This document shows positions 1 through 7,306 of a stretch of 64,000 bases of DNA, piece after piece (the stretch's first letter is position 1; the number at the start of each line of letters is the position of its first letter). The translations under genes were made by a program, and so were the position numbers. This stretch comes from Betaproteobacteria bacterium (lineage in GTDB: Bacteria; Pseudomonadota; Gammaproteobacteria; Burkholderiales; Rhodocyclaceae). The notes under the pieces were generated by a model, which was not told the origin of the DNA, ran no database searches, and saw only the letters and a program-made list of their open reading frames with translations. Where the stretch lies: positions 62,001 through 126,000 of the forward strand of contig JADJLT010000003.1 of NCBI GenBank assembly GCA_016709965.1, written 5' to 3'.

Positions 1-973
1 ATTTTTGCGAGAAGAAGCGGAAGCCGTCACCGCCGGCCCGCTTGACGTCGTGCATGGCGTTGTTGGCGGCGGAGATGATTTCGTTGCTTGTCTTGCCGTC
101 ATTGGGGAAGACGGAAATCCCGATCGAGCAGGTGGAGATCAGCTCGTGGCCGCCCGTGGTGAACGGTGTCTTGACCATGTCAAGGATGCGCTGGGCTACG
201 ATGGCCGCACTGTCCGGCCGGTCTATGCCGCAGAGCAGGACGGTAAACTCGTTGCCGGCAAGGCGGGAAAGCATGATCGACTGTTCGCGGACATCCTGGC
301 GGGCGACGATGTCGGTGTCGCGTATGCATGTGCCGAGATTTTTCGCGACGGCGCGCAGCAGGCGGTCGCCGTTTGCCCAGCCAAGCGCTTCGACAACTTT
401 CTTGAAGCGGTCGAGGTCGACGTGGAGTACGGCGCCGAGGATGTTGTAGCGCTGCGAATACTTGATCGCCCAGTCGAGGCGGTCGGTATAGCGCTCGCGA
501 TTGGGCAGCCCGGTCAGGTCATCGTGATAGACGACAAGGTTGCGGTAGGCTTTGGCGGCCAGCGTGTTTTGCAGGCGCAGTTTCATCTCGCCCGCATCGA
601 CCGGTTTGTTCAGGATATCGTTGGCGCCTTGGCCGAGCACCCGCAGGCGGAGCGCGCGACTGTCGTCGGCGGTCAGGACGATGATCGGCAGATGTCGGTG
701 CACGGAATTATTCCGTACCTGCTCAAGAATATCGCTGCCGTCGATGGTGACCAATACTTCGTTGTCGATGAGTACGAGGTCGATGTCCAGCTCGTACAGC
801 AGGTCAAGGACGGAACCTGAGCCGACGATGGAGAGGGCGTTTCGATAGCCGGCCGAACGCAGAAAGTGGAGCATGATTTCGGCGCTGGCGTTATCGCGCT
901 CAACAATCAGGATGCAGGCGTTCAGAAACTCGGTCGAGCGTTCCGGCGAGGCGTTCCGGCGATCAAGATTCAT
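1..973 (-). CDS. Response regulator with degenerate GGDEF domain (partial, C-terminus outside window)
   Basis: The reading frame is open from an ATG at 973 to the window edge (about 324 residues). An N-terminal receiver domain (about 20-130) has the phospho-acceptor Asp70 (motif VLID) and Lys123 (motif LNKP). A diguanylate-cyclase-like domain follows from about 150 (DLTGLPNRERY, then DLDRFK). The signature loop reads AGNEF at 239-243 instead of GGDEF, so cyclase activity is doubtful. Proteins of this layout often continue into an EAL phosphodiesterase domain, which would lie outside the window; that part is inference. It probably acts in c-di-GMP signalling in the cytoplasm. It is transcribed away from the pgpA-thiL block, after a gap that holds a dispersed repeat. 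Confidence 0.85.
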   Translation of the reverse strand, partial: MNLDRRNASPERSTEFLNACILIVERDNASAEIMLHFLRSAGYRNALSIVGSGSVLDLLYELDIDLVLIDNEVLVTIDGSDILEQVRNNSVHRHLPIIVLTADDSRALRLRVLGQGANDILNKPVDAGEMKLRLQNTLAAKAYRNLVVYHDDLTGLPNRERYTDRLDWAIKYSQRYNILGAVLHVDLDRFKKVVEALGWANGDRLLRAVAKNLGTCIRDTDIVARQDVREQSIMLSRLAGNEFTVLLCGIDRPDSAAIVAQRILDMVKTPFTTGGHELISTCSIGISVFPNDGKTSNEIISAANNAMHDVKRAGGDGFRFFSQK

Positions 974-1044
974 CGGCAAGTGGCATGGGTGGGGTGGCGG
1001 CAAATGAGGTACAGCATACCGCAGCGGCGCGCCGCGATTACAGC

Positions 1045-1086
1045 TTGGCTGCGGTCAACCGGTAAAAATGGGCAAATTTGAAAAAC
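1045..1086 (+). repeat. Dispersed ~40-bp repeat, copy 1
   Basis: GCGGTCAACCGGTAAAAATG is followed by an A/T-rich tail with GGGCAAATTTG. It is intergenic between the response regulator and the HicA-like gene. It belongs to the family described in the findings. Confidence 0.7.
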
Positions 1087-1165
1087 GAGCAGCGAGCGTC
1101 GATCCCGGCTCACCGCAAGTCCGATGCGTTTGCAATCTGTATTTCACGCCAGCAGGCTGGCGGTG

Positions 1166-1444
1166 TCAGGTATTTCCCGCCTCGTAGGCGGACAGCGTGA
1201 CCCCGGCGTGGCTGAGCATCTCGCGGATCGTCTTGATGTCGGTCTTGCTGCAGGTGCTGCTGTTGTGCGGATGGTGCAGGAATGCTTCGACCTTGTTCAA
1301 GGTGATCTTGAAGCGGGCGCCATGTGACGGTTCGATGTCGGCGCCCAAGTGCTTGAGCAACGATTCGATTTCGCGCCAGTGGATATTGGCCGGTAGCGGG
1401 TCCTGGAAGATGCTGCGCATCAGGTGGTCATGCTTGTGACTCAT
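1166..1444 (-). CDS. HicA-like toxin-fold protein, no HicB partner visible
   Basis: A 92-residue protein with the small dsRBD-like fold pattern of the HicA/YcfA mRNA-interferase family: an N-terminal helix (HWREIESLLKHLGADI), then a strand pair with a Ser-His (EPSHGARFKI) where HicA places its catalytic His, then HHPH and a C-terminal helix (IKTIREMLSHAGV). HicA normally cleaves mRNA and is neutralised by a HicB antitoxin encoded next to it. Neither neighbour (pgpA upstream, the response regulator downstream) resembles HicB. It may be a solitary, domesticated family member, which is common in annotated proteobacterial genomes. It lies 55 bp after pgpA on the same strand and may be cotranscribed. 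Confidence 0.6.
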   Translation of the reverse strand: MSHKHDHLMRSIFQDPLPANIHWREIESLLKHLGADIEPSHGARFKITLNKVEAFLHHPHNSSTCSKTDIKTIREMLSHAGVTLSAYEAGNT

Positions 1445-1499
1445 GATGAAGCTCCAAGCGTTAGGAACCCCAATATTCTATGCCTGTGCGGCCAGCTCG

Positions 1500-1985
1500 T
1501 CAGGCGAAAACGATCTTCAGCAGGGCCAGACAGAGCAAAGTGTACCCGGCCGCAACAAGGTCGTCGGCCATGACACCGAAGCCGTTCTTGACGTGCTGGT
1601 CAAAGTAGCGGGCCGGTTGCGGCTTGGTGATGTCGAAATAGCGGAACAGCGCGAAGGCAGCCAGTTGCCACAAGAAGGTATCGGGCGTCATCAGCAGGAT
1701 GAGCCAGAAGGGAACGATTTCGTCCCAGACAATGCTGCCGTGGTCGGGGTCGCCGATCGCCTTGCCGGTAACGTCAATAAACCAGATGCCGCCGAGGTAG
1801 GCTGCGGTCAACAGGAATAAAAGGCCAAAATCGGAAAAATATTGATGGAAGAGGGCATAGGTCAGCCACGCGAACAGCGTGCCGAAAGTCCCTGGCGCCT
1901 TCGGCGCCAGGCCGCTGCCACAACCCAGCGCGAAAAAGTGCGCCGGATGGGCGAGCAGGAAGCGGACGCTAGGCGGTTTGGCCAA
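1500..1985 (-). CDS. pgpA: Phosphatidylglycerophosphatase A
   Basis: Dephosphorylates phosphatidylglycerophosphate to phosphatidylglycerol at the inner membrane. About 161 residues, the usual size. The family N-terminal motif GSGLAPKAPGTFGTL is present, then hydrophobic segments, a DPDHGSIVWDE metal-binding-type acidic motif and DDLVAAG near the C-terminus. The N-terminus overlaps the end of thiL. No ATG fits well; a TTG at 1985 gives the usual length, while an ATG at 2027 would add 14 residues. A copy of the dispersed repeat lies antisense inside the gene at 1801-1843 and encodes part of a membrane segment. Confidence is high for function and moderate for the start. Confidence 0.88.
   Translation of the reverse strand: MAKPPSVRFLLAHPAHFFALGCGSGLAPKAPGTFGTLFAWLTYALFHQYFSDFGLLFLLTAAYLGGIWFIDVTGKAIGDPDHGSIVWDEIVPFWLILLMTPDTFLWQLAAFALFRYFDITKPQPARYFDQHVKNGFGVMADDLVAAGYTLLCLALLKIVFA
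1801..1843 (+). repeat. Dispersed ~40-bp repeat, copy 2 (inside pgpA)
   Basis: GCTGCGGTCAACAGGAATAA followed by AAGGCCAAAATCGGAAAAAT. It lies inside the pgpA reading frame, antisense to it, and encodes the FSDFGLLFLLTAA stretch. Confidence 0.65.
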
Positions 1986-2946
1986 AATGGTCGTAGCCTT
2001 TGCGGTCGAATTGGACCGGCTTGCCATCCGGGTCGAAAACCGTGACATCGCCCGTGGTGCCGGCCACCATCTCGCCGATGTTCCACAGCGGCAATTCCAG
2101 TGTGGCGGCGATTTGCGCGATGGCCAGACTTTGCGTGCCGGGCGCGGTGAAGCAGAGTTCGTAATCGTCGCCACCGGTCAGTTGGCATTCGAGGGCGATG
2201 CGGCGCAAATCAGCGTCGTAGCTTTCTCCCTTGGGCAAGTGTGGCAGCTGAACCAACTTAACGGCGGCGGCGCAGCCCGAGCGTTCGGCAATGTGGCTGA
2301 GGTCGGCCAGCAGGCCGTCGGAGACGTCGATCGCGGCGCTGGCAATGCCGTTCAGTGCAAGGCCGAGGGCCACGCGCGGACGTGGCTTTTCGAGGGCGCC
2401 AATGCACAGGCGCGGCCAGGGTTCGGGCAGTTTGATCTTGCCTTGCAGGAAGGCGAGGCCGAGGCTGGCCAGGCCGGGGCGACCGGAAACCCAGATCTGG
2501 TCGCCGACCTTGGCGCCATCGCGGCGAAGGGCGTGGCCGGGTTCGACTTCGCCCATGGCAGTAACGCAGAGGTTGAGCGGGCCTTTGGTTGTGTCGCCGC
2601 CGATGACATCAACGCCGTATTCGGCGGCGCAGGCAAAGAAGCCTTCGGCGAACTGGGCAATCCACAGCTCATCGACCACCGGCAGCGCGCCGGCCAGCGT
2701 CACCCAGCGCGGCTGGGCGCCCATTGCGGCGAGATCGGAAAGATTGACGGCCAGGGCCTTCCAGCCGAGGTTCTTGGGGTTGGTGTCGGGCAGGAAATGC
2801 GTGCCGGCGACCAGCATGTCGGTGGTCACTGCCAGCTGCTTGCCCGGTGCTGGCTGAACCAGCGCGCAGTCGTCGCCAGGGCCGAGGATGGCCGAGGGCG
2901 TGGGCCGGGCAAAATACTTGTTGATCAGTTCAAATTCGCCGGCCAT
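1969..2946 (-). CDS. thiL: Thiamine-monophosphate kinase
   Basis: Phosphorylates thiamine monophosphate to thiamine diphosphate, the last step of cofactor synthesis, using ATP. 325 residues. Family hallmarks: GPGDDCALV near residue 22 (Mg/ATP binding), TTDMLVAGTHF, GGDTTKGP, ISVSGRPG-like GDQIWVSGRPG, and DVSDGLLADL with GGDDYELCF in the C-terminal half. I chose the ATG at 2946 because FELINKYF directly after it is the normal N-terminus; an upstream in-frame ATG at 3003 would overlap nusB. It sits between nusB (4 bp upstream) and pgpA (overlapping) in a block that also has ribH and ribB. Confidence 0.95.
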   Translation of the reverse strand: MAGEFELINKYFARPTPSAILGPGDDCALVQPAPGKQLAVTTDMLVAGTHFLPDTNPKNLGWKALAVNLSDLAAMGAQPRWVTLAGALPVVDELWIAQFAEGFFACAAEYGVDVIGGDTTKGPLNLCVTAMGEVEPGHALRRDGAKVGDQIWVSGRPGLASLGLAFLQGKIKLPEPWPRLCIGALEKPRPRVALGLALNGIASAAIDVSDGLLADLSHIAERSGCAAAVKLVQLPHLPKGESYDADLRRIALECQLTGGDDYELCFTAPGTQSLAIAQIAATLELPLWNIGEMVAGTTGDVTVFDPDGKPVQFDRKGYDHFGQTA

Positions 2947-2950
2947 GTGC

Positions 2951-3439
2951 CTACTTGCCTTGCTTGCGGGCGGCAACCTCTTCGGCACGAACGATGCCGG
3001 CAACCTTGTCGAGCACGCCGTTGACGTACTTGTGGCCGTCGATGCCGCCGAAGGACTTGGTGAGTTCGATGGCCTCGTTGATGATCACGCGATAAGGCGT
3101 GTCGACGTAGTTGATCAGCTCGAAACTGCCCAGCATCAGGATGCAGGCTTCAACCGGCGACAGCTCTTTAAATGGCCGATCGATATGGGCGGTAATGTGC
3201 TCGATCAGCGCTTCCTTCTGGCCGATGACGCCGCGCAGCGTGCCAACGAAAAATTCGCGGTCAGCCTTGGCGAAGCCTTCCATTTCCGGCGCATAGGCTT
3301 CGATGGCGGCTTCGTCGGCACCGCCGACGCGCCACTGGTAAAGACCCTGGACGACGAATTCACGGGAGCGGCGGCGGGCGGACTTGGGCGGGGCCTGGAC
3401 GTCGTGCGGGTGTTCGCTGTCGCTGAGGAAGGTGGTCAT
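2951..3439 (-). CDS. nusB: Transcription antitermination factor NusB
   Basis: Binds boxA RNA together with ribosomal protein S10 (NusE) to promote antitermination on rRNA operons. 162 residues. The all-helical NusB core starts at RRRSREFVVQGLYQW (about residue 22); later motifs include LSPVEACILMLGSFEL and INEAIELTKSFGG with NGVLDK near the end. The start overlaps the ribH stop by 4 bp (ATGA), so translation is coupled. The ribB-ribH-nusB-thiL-pgpA order is widespread in proteobacteria and supports the call. Confidence 0.96.
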   Translation of the reverse strand: MTTFLSDSEHPHDVQAPPKSARRRSREFVVQGLYQWRVGGADEAAIEAYAPEMEGFAKADREFFVGTLRGVIGQKEALIEHITAHIDRPFKELSPVEACILMLGSFELINYVDTPYRVIINEAIELTKSFGGIDGHKYVNGVLDKVAGIVRAEEVAARKQGK

Positions 3440-3909
3440 TGGGTAAGTGCTTTCTGAAGATTGGCCATTTCGACGGCGGCCTGGGCGCAGTCGCTGCCCT
3501 TGGGTTGGGTGCGGACTTCGGCCTGTTCGTCGGTGTCGCAGGTCAGGATGCCGTTGGCGATGGGGATGCCGGTATCGAGCTGGACTTCCATGATGGCGCG
3601 GCAGGCGTCATTGGAAACGACTTCGAAGTGATAGGTGTCGCCGCGAATGACGGCGCCAAGGGCCACCAGTGCATCGAAGCAGCCGCTCTGCGCCATGGTT
3701 TGCAGCACCAGCGGAACTTCCAGTGCGCCGGGCACGTTGGCGATGGTCATGTCGGCATCGGCTACGCCAAGGCGCTTGAGTTCGTTGACGCAGGAAGAGA
3801 GCAGGGCTTCGCAGATCGGCAGGTTGAAGCGTGCCATCACGACGCCGACTTTGAGGCCGGCGCCGTTCAGGTTGTTGTCGTATTCAAAGATGTTGTCGAA
3901 ACGGGACAT
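3436..3909 (-). CDS. ribH: 6,7-dimethyl-8-ribityllumazine synthase
   Basis: Condenses 3,4-dihydroxy-2-butanone 4-phosphate with the ribitylamino-pyrimidine to give the lumazine precursor of riboflavin. 157 residues, typical. Visible motifs: VGVVMARFNLPI (N-terminal strand), PGALEVPLVLQ, ALGAVIRGDTYHFEVV with the phosphate-binding region, and GILTCDTDEQA. It starts 3 bp after the ribB stop and overlaps nusB by 4 bp. It takes the product of the ribB gene immediately upstream as substrate. Confidence 0.96.
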   Translation of the reverse strand: MSRFDNIFEYDNNLNGAGLKVGVVMARFNLPICEALLSSCVNELKRLGVADADMTIANVPGALEVPLVLQTMAQSGCFDALVALGAVIRGDTYHFEVVSNDACRAIMEVQLDTGIPIANGILTCDTDEQAEVRTQPKGSDCAQAAVEMANLQKALTQ

Positions 3910-3912
3910 GGC

Positions 3913-5022
3913 TCAGAGCTCCGCAGGTGAGGTGACGAAACCGGTGACTTCGAGGCCAAATCCGGTCATGGAGGGCATCTTGCGTGGGCTGGCGAGCAGC
4001 CGCATCTTGCCGACACCGAGATCGCGCAGGATCTGGGCGCCAATGCCGTAGGTGCGCGGGTCCCATTTCATCGGGGCGCTGGGGGCGGTGCCGGTGAGGC
4101 GGGCAAGCAGGGCTTCGCCGTCTTCCGGGCGATGCATCAGCACGATGACCCCGTGGCCGAATTTGTCCATGGCGGCCTGCGCTTCTTCGATGGAGAAGGA
4201 CTGACGCTTGCTGGCCGGGTCGAGGAAGTCGAGCACTGACAGCGGCTCATGAACGCGGACCAGCGTTTCACCACCGGCCGGAATGCTGCCCTTGACCAGC
4301 GCCAGATGGGTCGCGCCGCTGGCCTGGTCGACGTAGGCGTGCATGGCAAACTCGCCGTGGGCGGTGCTGATGGTCTTGCTGGAGACGCGTTCGACCAGTG
4401 TTTCGGACGAGGCGCGATAGTGGATGAGGTCGGCGATGGTGCCGATCTTAAGGCCGTGTTCGGCAGCGAATTCCATCAGTTCCGGCAGGCGGGCCATGGT
4501 GCCGTCGTCGTTCATGATTTCGCAGATGACGGAGGATGGCTCCAGACCAGCCATGCCGGCGAGGTCGCAGCCGGCTTCGGTGTGGCCGGCGCGGACCAGC
4601 ACGCCGCCTTCGCGGGCGGTGATCGGGAAGACGTGGCCGGGCTGCACGATGTCGTCGGCGGTCGATGCCCGGGCGACGGCGACCTGGATGGTGCGCGCGC
4701 GGTCGGCGGCGGAAATGCCGGTGGTGACGCCTTCGGCCGCTTCGATCGAGACGGTGAAGGCGGTGCCGTACTGAGCCTTGTTGTTCTTGGCCATCTGGAC
4801 GAGGCCGAGCTTCTTGCAGCGGGCTTCGGTCAACGTCAGACAAATCAGGCCGCGGCCATGCTTGGCCATGAAATTGATCGCTTCGGGGGTGATGTGCTCG
4901 GCGGCCATGACGAGGTCGCCTTCGTTTTCGCGGTCTTCTTCATCGACCAGAATGACCATGCGGCCGGCCTTGAGTTCGGTGACGATCTCGGCGGTGCTGG
5001 CAATGGTGGGATGGGGGGGCAT
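3913..5022 (-). CDS. ribB: 3,4-dihydroxy-2-butanone 4-phosphate synthase with degenerate GTP cyclohydrolase II-like domain
   Basis: 369 residues. The N-terminal ~205 residues are a full RibB domain: VDEEDRENEGDLVMAAE, the TPEAINFMAKHGRGLICL region, GVTTGISAADRA and RAGHTEAGCDLA. It converts ribulose 5-phosphate to the four-carbon lumazine precursor. The C-terminal ~165 residues align with the RibA (GTP cyclohydrolase II) fold, with FGHGVIVLM-type and YGIGAQILRDLGV motifs. The zinc-binding cysteines of real RibA (the GD-FGS-RCDC motif) are absent: the equivalent region reads VRVHEPLSVLDFLDP. Only RibB activity is therefore expected, with a separate ribA elsewhere. The upstream gap to the YceI gene is about 100 bp, too short for an FMN riboswitch, and I saw none. 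Confidence 0.93.
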   Translation of the reverse strand: MPPHPTIASTAEIVTELKAGRMVILVDEEDRENEGDLVMAAEHITPEAINFMAKHGRGLICLTLTEARCKKLGLVQMAKNNKAQYGTAFTVSIEAAEGVTTGISAADRARTIQVAVARASTADDIVQPGHVFPITAREGGVLVRAGHTEAGCDLAGMAGLEPSSVICEIMNDDGTMARLPELMEFAAEHGLKIGTIADLIHYRASSETLVERVSSKTISTAHGEFAMHAYVDQASGATHLALVKGSIPAGGETLVRVHEPLSVLDFLDPASKRQSFSIEEAQAAMDKFGHGVIVLMHRPEDGEALLARLTGTAPSAPMKWDPRTYGIGAQILRDLGVGKMRLLASPRKMPSMTGFGLEVTGFVTSPAEL

Positions 5023-5122
5023 GGGTGGAATCCGGGAACAGCAGAAGGGGGGTTATTTTCGCAGAAACAGGGCGTCGGCACATGACTTTAGTGAGGTGCC
5101 GGGGTGTTGGTGCGGCGCGTGT

Positions 5123-5710
5123 TCAGGGCAGATAGGCTTCGACCTGAATGCGCAGACGGACTTCATCGCCGATGAAGGGCAGGCCGTTGTCGAGGCCGAA
5201 TTCGGAGCGACGCAGTACGCCGACTGCATCAGCGCCACAGCCTTGCTTGCGTTTGGCGAGATTAAAGCCGCATTTGAAGCGGCTGATGTCGAGTCGCATC
5301 GGGCGGACTTCACCGAGCATGGTCAGCGTGCCGTCAACGGCGCTTAACTTGTCGTCGGTGAACACGAGTTTCTGGCTGCGAAAGAGGATGTTCGGGAAAT
5401 CCTTGACCTTGAACCAGGTGTCGCCGCGCAAGACGTCGTCGCGCAAGGCGAAGCCGGTATCCAGAGAGGCGGCGTCGATGGTGATGTCGATGCGGCCGGT
5501 TTTGCCTTCCGGGTCAAATTCCACAATGCCGCTGCTGCGGTTGAACTGGCCTCGCTGTGTCGAAAAGCCGAGGTGGTCGATTTCGAAACTGGCATAGGTG
5601 TGCGAGGCATCAATGTTGTATTCGGTTGCCAAGCTTGGCTGGGCAAAAGACATTGCGGCGGCAAAAAGTATGGCGGAGAGGCGTGCGGCGATGGGTTCTG
5701 CGGTCAACAC
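5123..5710 (-). CDS. YceI family periplasmic lipid-binding-like protein
   Basis: A lipocalin-like YceI beta-barrel exported to the periplasm; family members bind polyisoprenoids. After a signal peptide (cleavage about ...AQPSLA/TEYNI) come the family motifs YNIDASHTYASFEIDHLGFS, GTLTMLGEVRP and FNLAKRKQGCGADAVGVLRRSEFGLD split over the second half. The start is uncertain: GTG 5710 or TTG 5707 give a normal signal peptide, and ATG 5653 would cut it short. A dispersed repeat copy (5698-5733) overlaps the start region, and I see no clear ribosome-binding site. Divergent from the speE-like gene. Confidence 0.85.
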   Translation of the reverse strand: MLTAEPIAARLSAILFAAAMSFAQPSLATEYNIDASHTYASFEIDHLGFSTQRGQFNRSSGIVEFDPEGKTGRIDITIDAASLDTGFALRDDVLRGDTWFKVKDFPNILFRSQKLVFTDDKLSAVDGTLTMLGEVRPMRLDISRFKCGFNLAKRKQGCGADAVGVLRRSEFGLDNGLPFIGDEVRLRIQVEAYLP

Positions 5711-5733
5711 GAAATTTTGCCCAAAAATGAAAT
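5698..5733 (+). repeat. Dispersed ~40-bp repeat, copy 3
   Basis: CTGCGGTCAACACGAAATTT then TGCCCAAAAATGAAAT. It overlaps the translation start of the YceI gene and lies between two divergent genes. Confidence 0.65.
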
Positions 5734-5799
5734 GTGGATGCCGGTCTGACCGCGGCCATGGCGCACCGTTCCCGCAATTTCGGGTTAGCATCTTCGCCC

Positions 5800-7299
5800 A
5801 TGCGGCACGCCCTCCTTTTTTCCGTCTTTGTCATCGCCTCCTGCGGGCTGGCCTATGAGCTGATCGCTGGCGCGCTGTCGTCCTATCTGCTGGGCGATTC
5901 GGTGACGCAGTTTTCGACGGTGATCGGCACCTATCTGTTTGCCATGGGCGCCGGCTCGTGGCTGTCGAAGTACATCACGCGTGACCTGATCGGGCGCTTC
6001 ATCCAGATCGAGTTGATGGTCGGGCTGTTGGGTGGATTTTCGGCCATTGGCCTGTTTCTCGTTTTTGCCTGGCTGTCGGGGCCATTCAAGCTGGTCCTTT
6101 ATCTGGCCGTGTTCGGGGTCGGCGTGCTGGTCGGGCTGGAAATTCCGCTGGTCATGCGTATTCTGAAGCGCGAATTGGCCTTCAAGGATCTGGTGTCGCA
6201 GGTGCTCACTTTTGATTATCTCGGTGCGCTGGTGGTCTCCATCCTCTTCCCGCTGGTGCTGGCGCCGCAGATCGGCATGGTGCGCACCGGCTTGCTGTTT
6301 GGGATGCTCAATGTTGCCGTCGCGCTCTGGGCATTGCATCTGTTTCGCGATCAATTGCCGTCGCGGCGCTGGCTGGCGGTGCAAAGCTGGACGATATTCG
6401 GTCTTCTCGCAGCCGGCTTTGCCGGGGCCGGGCAACTGACCGGGATTGCCGAAGCGCATCTCTATGCAGATGAAATCATCTACGCCGAAACGACGCCTTA
6501 TCAGCGTCTGGTCGTCACCCGTTGGCGCGATGATCTGCGCCTGTTCATCAACAACAATTTGCAGTTTTCATCGCATGACGAATACCGCTACCACGAGGCG
6601 CTGGTCCATCCCGGTCTGGCCAGCCTGCCCGGCGCCAAACGCGTGCTGGTGCTTGGTGGCGGTGACGGTCTGGCGGTGCGTGAAATTCTCAAGTACCCGA
6701 ATGTCGAGTCGGTGACGCTGGTCGATCTTGATCCGGCGATGAATTCGCTATTTTCTACAGCGCCGGCATTGGTGGCGTTAAATCAGGGATCGCTGAACTC
6801 GCCCAGGGTCAAGGTGATCAACGCCGATGCGCTGCAATGGCTGGAAGAAAACCGCGATTTCTACGATTTCATCGTCATCGATTTTCCCGATCCGACCAAT
6901 TTTGCGCTCGGCAAGCTCTACACCTCGGCCTTTTATCGCCTGCTGGAAAAGCGCCTGTCGGCGCGTGGCCTGCTGGTTGTGCAATCTACTTCGCCGCTCT
7001 ATGCCCGGCAATCCTTCTGGTGCGTGGTGACGACGCTGGAAAGCGTCGGCTTCAAGACGGCACCGTACCACGCGCTGGTGCCGTCGTTTGGCGAATGGGG
7101 CTACATCATCGCGGGCCGCCAGGATTTCTCGATTCCCGCGGTCAACCCGGAAAATACCCGATTTTTGACATCCGAAATCCTGCCCGGCCTGTTCCAGTTC
7201 CCCGCTGACATGGCGCGCGTACCGGCCGAGGTCAATCAATTGAACAATCAGGTGCTGGTGCGCTACTTCGAAGCCGAGTGGCGCAAGGTCATTCGCTAG
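5800..7299 (+). CDS. Membrane-anchored spermidine synthase-like protein
   Basis: 499 residues. The N-terminal ~220 residues form about seven hydrophobic segments (FSVFVIASCGLAYELIAG, TVIGTYLFAMGAGSWLS and so on). The C-terminal ~270 residues are an aminopropyltransferase Rossmann domain with VLVLGGGDGLAVREIL, VTLVDLDP and NADALQWLEE. The catalytic-loop equivalent reads IDFPDPTNFALGKLY, whereas classical SpeE has a D-(S/T)-(S/T)-DP type loop, so the amine substrate may differ. Homologues with this membrane/SpeE layout are widespread but poorly characterised. I chose the ATG at 5800 because the hydrophobic region starts directly after it. It is convergent with the GGDEF-EAL gene. Confidence 0.82.
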   Translation: MRHALLFSVFVIASCGLAYELIAGALSSYLLGDSVTQFSTVIGTYLFAMGAGSWLSKYITRDLIGRFIQIELMVGLLGGFSAIGLFLVFAWLSGPFKLVLYLAVFGVGVLVGLEIPLVMRILKRELAFKDLVSQVLTFDYLGALVVSILFPLVLAPQIGMVRTGLLFGMLNVAVALWALHLFRDQLPSRRWLAVQSWTIFGLLAAGFAGAGQLTGIAEAHLYADEIIYAETTPYQRLVVTRWRDDLRLFINNNLQFSSHDEYRYHEALVHPGLASLPGAKRVLVLGGGDGLAVREILKYPNVESVTLVDLDPAMNSLFSTAPALVALNQGSLNSPRVKVINADALQWLEENRDFYDFIVIDFPDPTNFALGKLYTSAFYRLLEKRLSARGLLVVQSTSPLYARQSFWCVVTTLESVGFKTAPYHALVPSFGEWGYIIAGRQDFSIPAVNPENTRFLTSEILPGLFQFPADMARVPAEVNQLNNQVLVRYFEAEWRKVIR

Positions 7300-7306
7300 C
7301 CTGTGC

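Noticed and set aside
5..820. Long plus-strand open frame at the window start
   Set aside because: Shadow of the minus-strand response regulator, which has clear REC and GGDEF-like motifs in its own frame.
4826..4860. CGGTCAACGTCAGACAAATC in ribB
   Set aside because: Encodes conserved RibB residues (CLTLTEA) and lacks the repeat's A-rich tail.
5023..5122. FMN riboswitch upstream of ribB
   Set aside because: The gap is only about 100 bp and shows none of the conserved FMN aptamer segments.
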